DNA of 64,000 nucleotides, taken from positions 76,907,174 to 76,971,173 of the forward strand of contig NC_088781.1 in NCBI RefSeq assembly GCF_958450345.1, read 5' to 3'. Within the stretch, counting starts at the first letter, position 1; each line of letters starts with the position of its first letter. Shown one piece after another: positions 61,402 to 64,000 of this stretch. Below the pieces are notes generated by a model that had not been told where the DNA came from, searched no databases, and was given only the letters and a program-made list of their open reading frames with translations. A program made the translations under genes and the position numbers. The DNA comes from Calliphora vicina. Its lineage: Eukaryota; Arthropoda; Insecta; Diptera; Calliphoridae.

Positions 61402-63335
61402 GTTTTTTTAAATTCAATTCGGTAAATATGGTTTATATTCTACTCAACAATAATACATTTAAAATTATAAAAATGATTTTAATTATGACAAAATAATATA
61501 TAAAATGTAGCGATAACAAAGTTGTTAATGGAAAAGAATATATTTAAGAATTGCATAGTTAAGAATTATGTTCTTTCAAATAATTAATTAGTTTTTTTTT
61601 TAAAGTTTCATCAGAATAAGAAAAAGATTTTAATTCCCTAGGAAGCGTATTCCATACTCTAGATACCCTCACTTGAAATGATCTTTCATATACAGCAGAG
61701 GCAATCTGAGAAAATATTATCTGTAGATTCCTCAATGACCTAGAAAATTTAAAGTTATCAGCGATGTATTTTGGACAATTTCTCCTGATAATCTTGTAAA
61801 ATAATAACAAAATTCTTGAATGAATCAAGTTTCCAAATGTAAAGCCAATAAATTTTAAAACAAATTCTGATACATGCTCCCTATCCCGCAATCTGTATAC
61901 ATATCTAACAATACGATTAAACGTTAGATGTAGACGTTTTAGTATCACAGAGTTAGTTCCACTACATAGCTCCATACCATACAACAAAATCGACATTAAT
62001 AGAGAACTAGCATTACGTTTCCTTATACTAGTTGGTAAGTATAGGTCCAGAGACCACAAAAGTCTTAAAGTAAAATTTACACAAATTTAAATTTATACAT
62101 AATCTATGTGTCGTGAAAAATTCAACATTTCATCAATATAAACTCCTAAACACTTCATCTCAGAAACATAGTTAAGCCTAACACTACCCACATTTATTTT
62201 TAACTCATCGGAGTCAAACCCAAACTAGGGTTAATTTCAAAACCATTATCACTCATCCAACTCACAACCTCATCAAGGTGAATCTGAATGTTGGCCTCCA
62301 GGACATCAATAAAATGCCTTTCCGATGTAAATAACATTTGAACGTCATCCGCGTATGAAAATATTTTCACTAAATTACCATCTACTATATTCATTAAATC
62401 ATTTAAATACAACATAAAAAATAAAGGACCTATAACAGATCCTTGCGGCACACCACTAGTAACCTCTAGAGCAACGGAATCTCTACCCGCCAAAGATACG
62501 AACTGAGATCTTTCATGTAAATATGAGTAAGCAAGTTTACACGCTGAAAAAGAGAAATTAAATTTATTACATAGTTTCATAACCAATTTCGAGTGAACTT
62601 CGCTATCAAAAGCTTTCGATAAATCCAATGATAGTAAAACACTACATTTTTTATTATTAAGGTTACTTCTTATAGAATCGGTTATACTTACTAAAAGAGA
62701 AGTAGCACTATAATTCTGTCGAAAACCCGATTGATTAACATGAAGAAATTCATTACGATTGATATAATTTATCATATGATCCTTAATAATATATTCAAAA
62801 ATCTTTGAAAGTATCGGAATCACCGAAATTCAATCAGAGGTCATAATTGAGGTATTAATGATATGTGTAAGTGGTGTACAAATATAAGGATATATAATTT
62901 TAATGAACTTCAAATTCATACCATCATATCCAGCTGCATTAGATTTGATTTTGTGAAGTGCCAAGAATATATCAGATTCTTCCACCGAATGAAAAGAAAA
63001 TGAGTTCACCCCAGCAAAATTCAAACTATTGATGGAGAAAGATGTAGGTTCTTGTGATTGATTGGAAATAAAGAAGTTGTTAATTTCATTAGGATCTATA
63101 TCATCAACATCCTCTTCAGTCCCAACACACCCATTTCTTCTTAAAATATTCCACATTTGTTTGGTATTAAGACCCTCTAAAAGGTTTGCATGTGCCTTTC
63201 TCTTCGCATTTCTCACAATTGTCTTTGTTCTATTCCTTATCCTACAATAGATTACCCAATTCTCTGGGGTGCGATCTTCCATAAATGCTTTATATGCCAA
63301 GTTTCTAAGTGAGATAGAATGCATAATTTCCCAAG
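61402..63335 (-). mobile_element. 5'-truncated non-LTR retroelement in the foldback right arm
   Basis: A T run at 61404-61411 (A-tail of a minus element), an RT-bearing body, and a sharp border at about 63335, where foldback arm sequence (CTCACTCAGAACCTATGTA) resumes. Confidence 0.75.
61559..63324 (-). pseudogene. RT of the element at 61402, nearly readable
   Basis: Three segments: 63324-62830 (linker: MWNILRRNGCVGTEEDVDD, NAAGYDGMNLKFIK), 62823-62200 (RT: ILSKIFEYIIKDHMINYINR, QSGFRQNYSATSLLVSIT, LLSLDLSKAFDSEVHSKL, TSGVPQGSVIGPLFFMLYLN and the catalytic YADD in FSYADDVQML) and 62059-61559 (C-terminus: RNASSLLMSILLYGMELCSG, RVWNTLPRELKSFSYSD, ending LKEHNS). The motifs LDLSKAFD and NTLPRELK are like those of the relics at 9330 and 29263. 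It belongs to the CR1/Jockey-type group of non-LTR RTs; I do not place it more exactly. Breaks at about 62825 and 62060-62200. The endonuclease is absent. Confidence 0.86.
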
Positions 63336-63868
63336 CTTTCTCACTCAGAACCTATGTATATGCTTAATTTCATGTTTCTACGTCCACTTTTATACAAAAT
63401 TCAAAAATTACCATTCAAATAAAAAAAAAGTACCAAAAAGTTTCCCCCTAAAATGTTCAATCACTTAGGACCATATATGCTTCATTTCATGTTAAGTTCA
63501 TTGTTATAGAAAATTCAAAAAAGGAGCATTAGAACAAAGAAAAAGTACCATGAAATATCCGCTTGAATTTTCACTCACTTAGGACCATAAACGCTTAATT
63601 TCATGTTTCTAGGTCCATTATTATAGAAAATTCAATTCACTCAGACACATATCAACTAACTTTAATATCCATAAGTGAAATAATTTTAAATATTAAAAAA
63701 GTAGCATTAGGGGAAAAGTACCAATTTTTCTTTTCATCCTTGAACACCAAGTTTGAAATTTAAAAATACTCCATTTTGGAAAATTGTTTATGCTACCGAC
63801 ATGTTTTAAACGATTAAAATCTGTGATAATGTGCCCAAGAAAAATTATGTTTTAAAAAAAGTACCAAA

Positions 63869-64000
63869 TTTCCAAAAAGTACCGAATTTATATTTTTATT
63901 TTTTGATAACTAAAGAATACGATTTAAAATTAGTTTCTATGTTTATTGGTTTAAAAGATACATGGGGTGCCAAACAGTTTTTATCCGTTTTCTTCGAATT
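63869..64000. other. Window edge beyond the recognisable foldback arm
   Basis: Ends with GGTGCCAAACAGTTTTTATC, which recalls GTAAACAGTTTGGTAC at the left arm's outer end (57212-57227), so the element may continue past the window. Confidence 0.35.

Larger units (their letters stand above)
57221..63868. mobile_element. Foldback element with arms of GGTACTTTTT tandem repeats
   Basis: The left arm (57221-58830) and right arm (59385-63868) are inverted. The outer 180 bp (TTTGGTACTTTTTTTAAAAC, then CACAGATTTTAATCG and CATGTCGGTAGCATAAAC) recur inverted at 63700-63868. Inside, both arms are tandem units of about 98-120 bp with GGTACTTTTT boxes and the block GGACCTAGAAATATGAAATTAAG. The loop is 58830-59385. 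The arms are interrupted by a Penelope-like piece, two hATs and an RT element. The outer right border may lie beyond the window. Confidence 0.75.

Overview
This is eukaryotic nuclear DNA from an insect, most likely a fly (Diptera, probably a calyptrate; this is inference). The support is the AT-rich intronic background, split exons with GT/AG borders, Jockey- and R1-type non-LTR retrotransposons, Tc1, hAT and Helentron-type elements, and long GATA and GTCT arrays. I see no bacterial genes, rRNA, tRNA or CRISPR.

The only host gene I can support is a + strand glutamine-rich protein gene with three exons: 17157-17318, 20868-21071 and 56033-56223. Their splice sites and phases (1-1-1-0) fit one another. 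Introns are about 3.5 kb and about 35 kb. Almost everything else is transposable elements sitting in these introns and in the flanks. Nearly all encoded TE proteins are broken.

Layout. 550-5248: Jockey-like element J1a (-). 5347-8525: DNA element with about 650-bp inverted arms and a broken protein. 8595-8885: TTAA-flanked MITE. 9330-10380: reverse transcriptase (RT) relic. 10467-16643: TA-flanked inverted-repeat element split by a Helentron-derived element (10829-15900), itself holding an RT fragment and a hAT element with a nested hAT MITE. 17392-20423: Tc1 element (DD34E) split by a Transib-like element. 21283-31345: Helentron (-) cut into pieces by a Jockey-like element J2 (22948-28568), an inverted-repeat element and an RT/foldback block. 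31336-37250: two R1-like elements bordered by GATA arrays. 37471-41430: RT fragments, J1b and a TA-flanked element. 41430-50090: retroelement J3 (-), split by a tandem Helentron-derived element with GTCT arrays and by a 2.6-kb DNA element holding a pogo-like MITE. 50590-53812: J1c (-), with three hAT MITEs stacked in one target site. 53813-55780: hAT-like, Helentron-derived and MITE remains. 57221-63868: a foldback element with arms of tandem GGTACTTTTT-containing repeats, invaded by a Penelope-like fragment with a hammerhead-like core, by a hAT inside a hAT, and by an RT element.

The window is best read as a record of nested insertions. In several places removing an insertion with its target duplication restores the reading of the older element, so the order of events can be read directly. 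The most unusual points are the three different hAT MITEs in one 8-bp site, the foldback element, the long-armed element with an unassigned protein family, the Transib-in-Tc1 nest, and the R1-like elements tied to GATA arrays.
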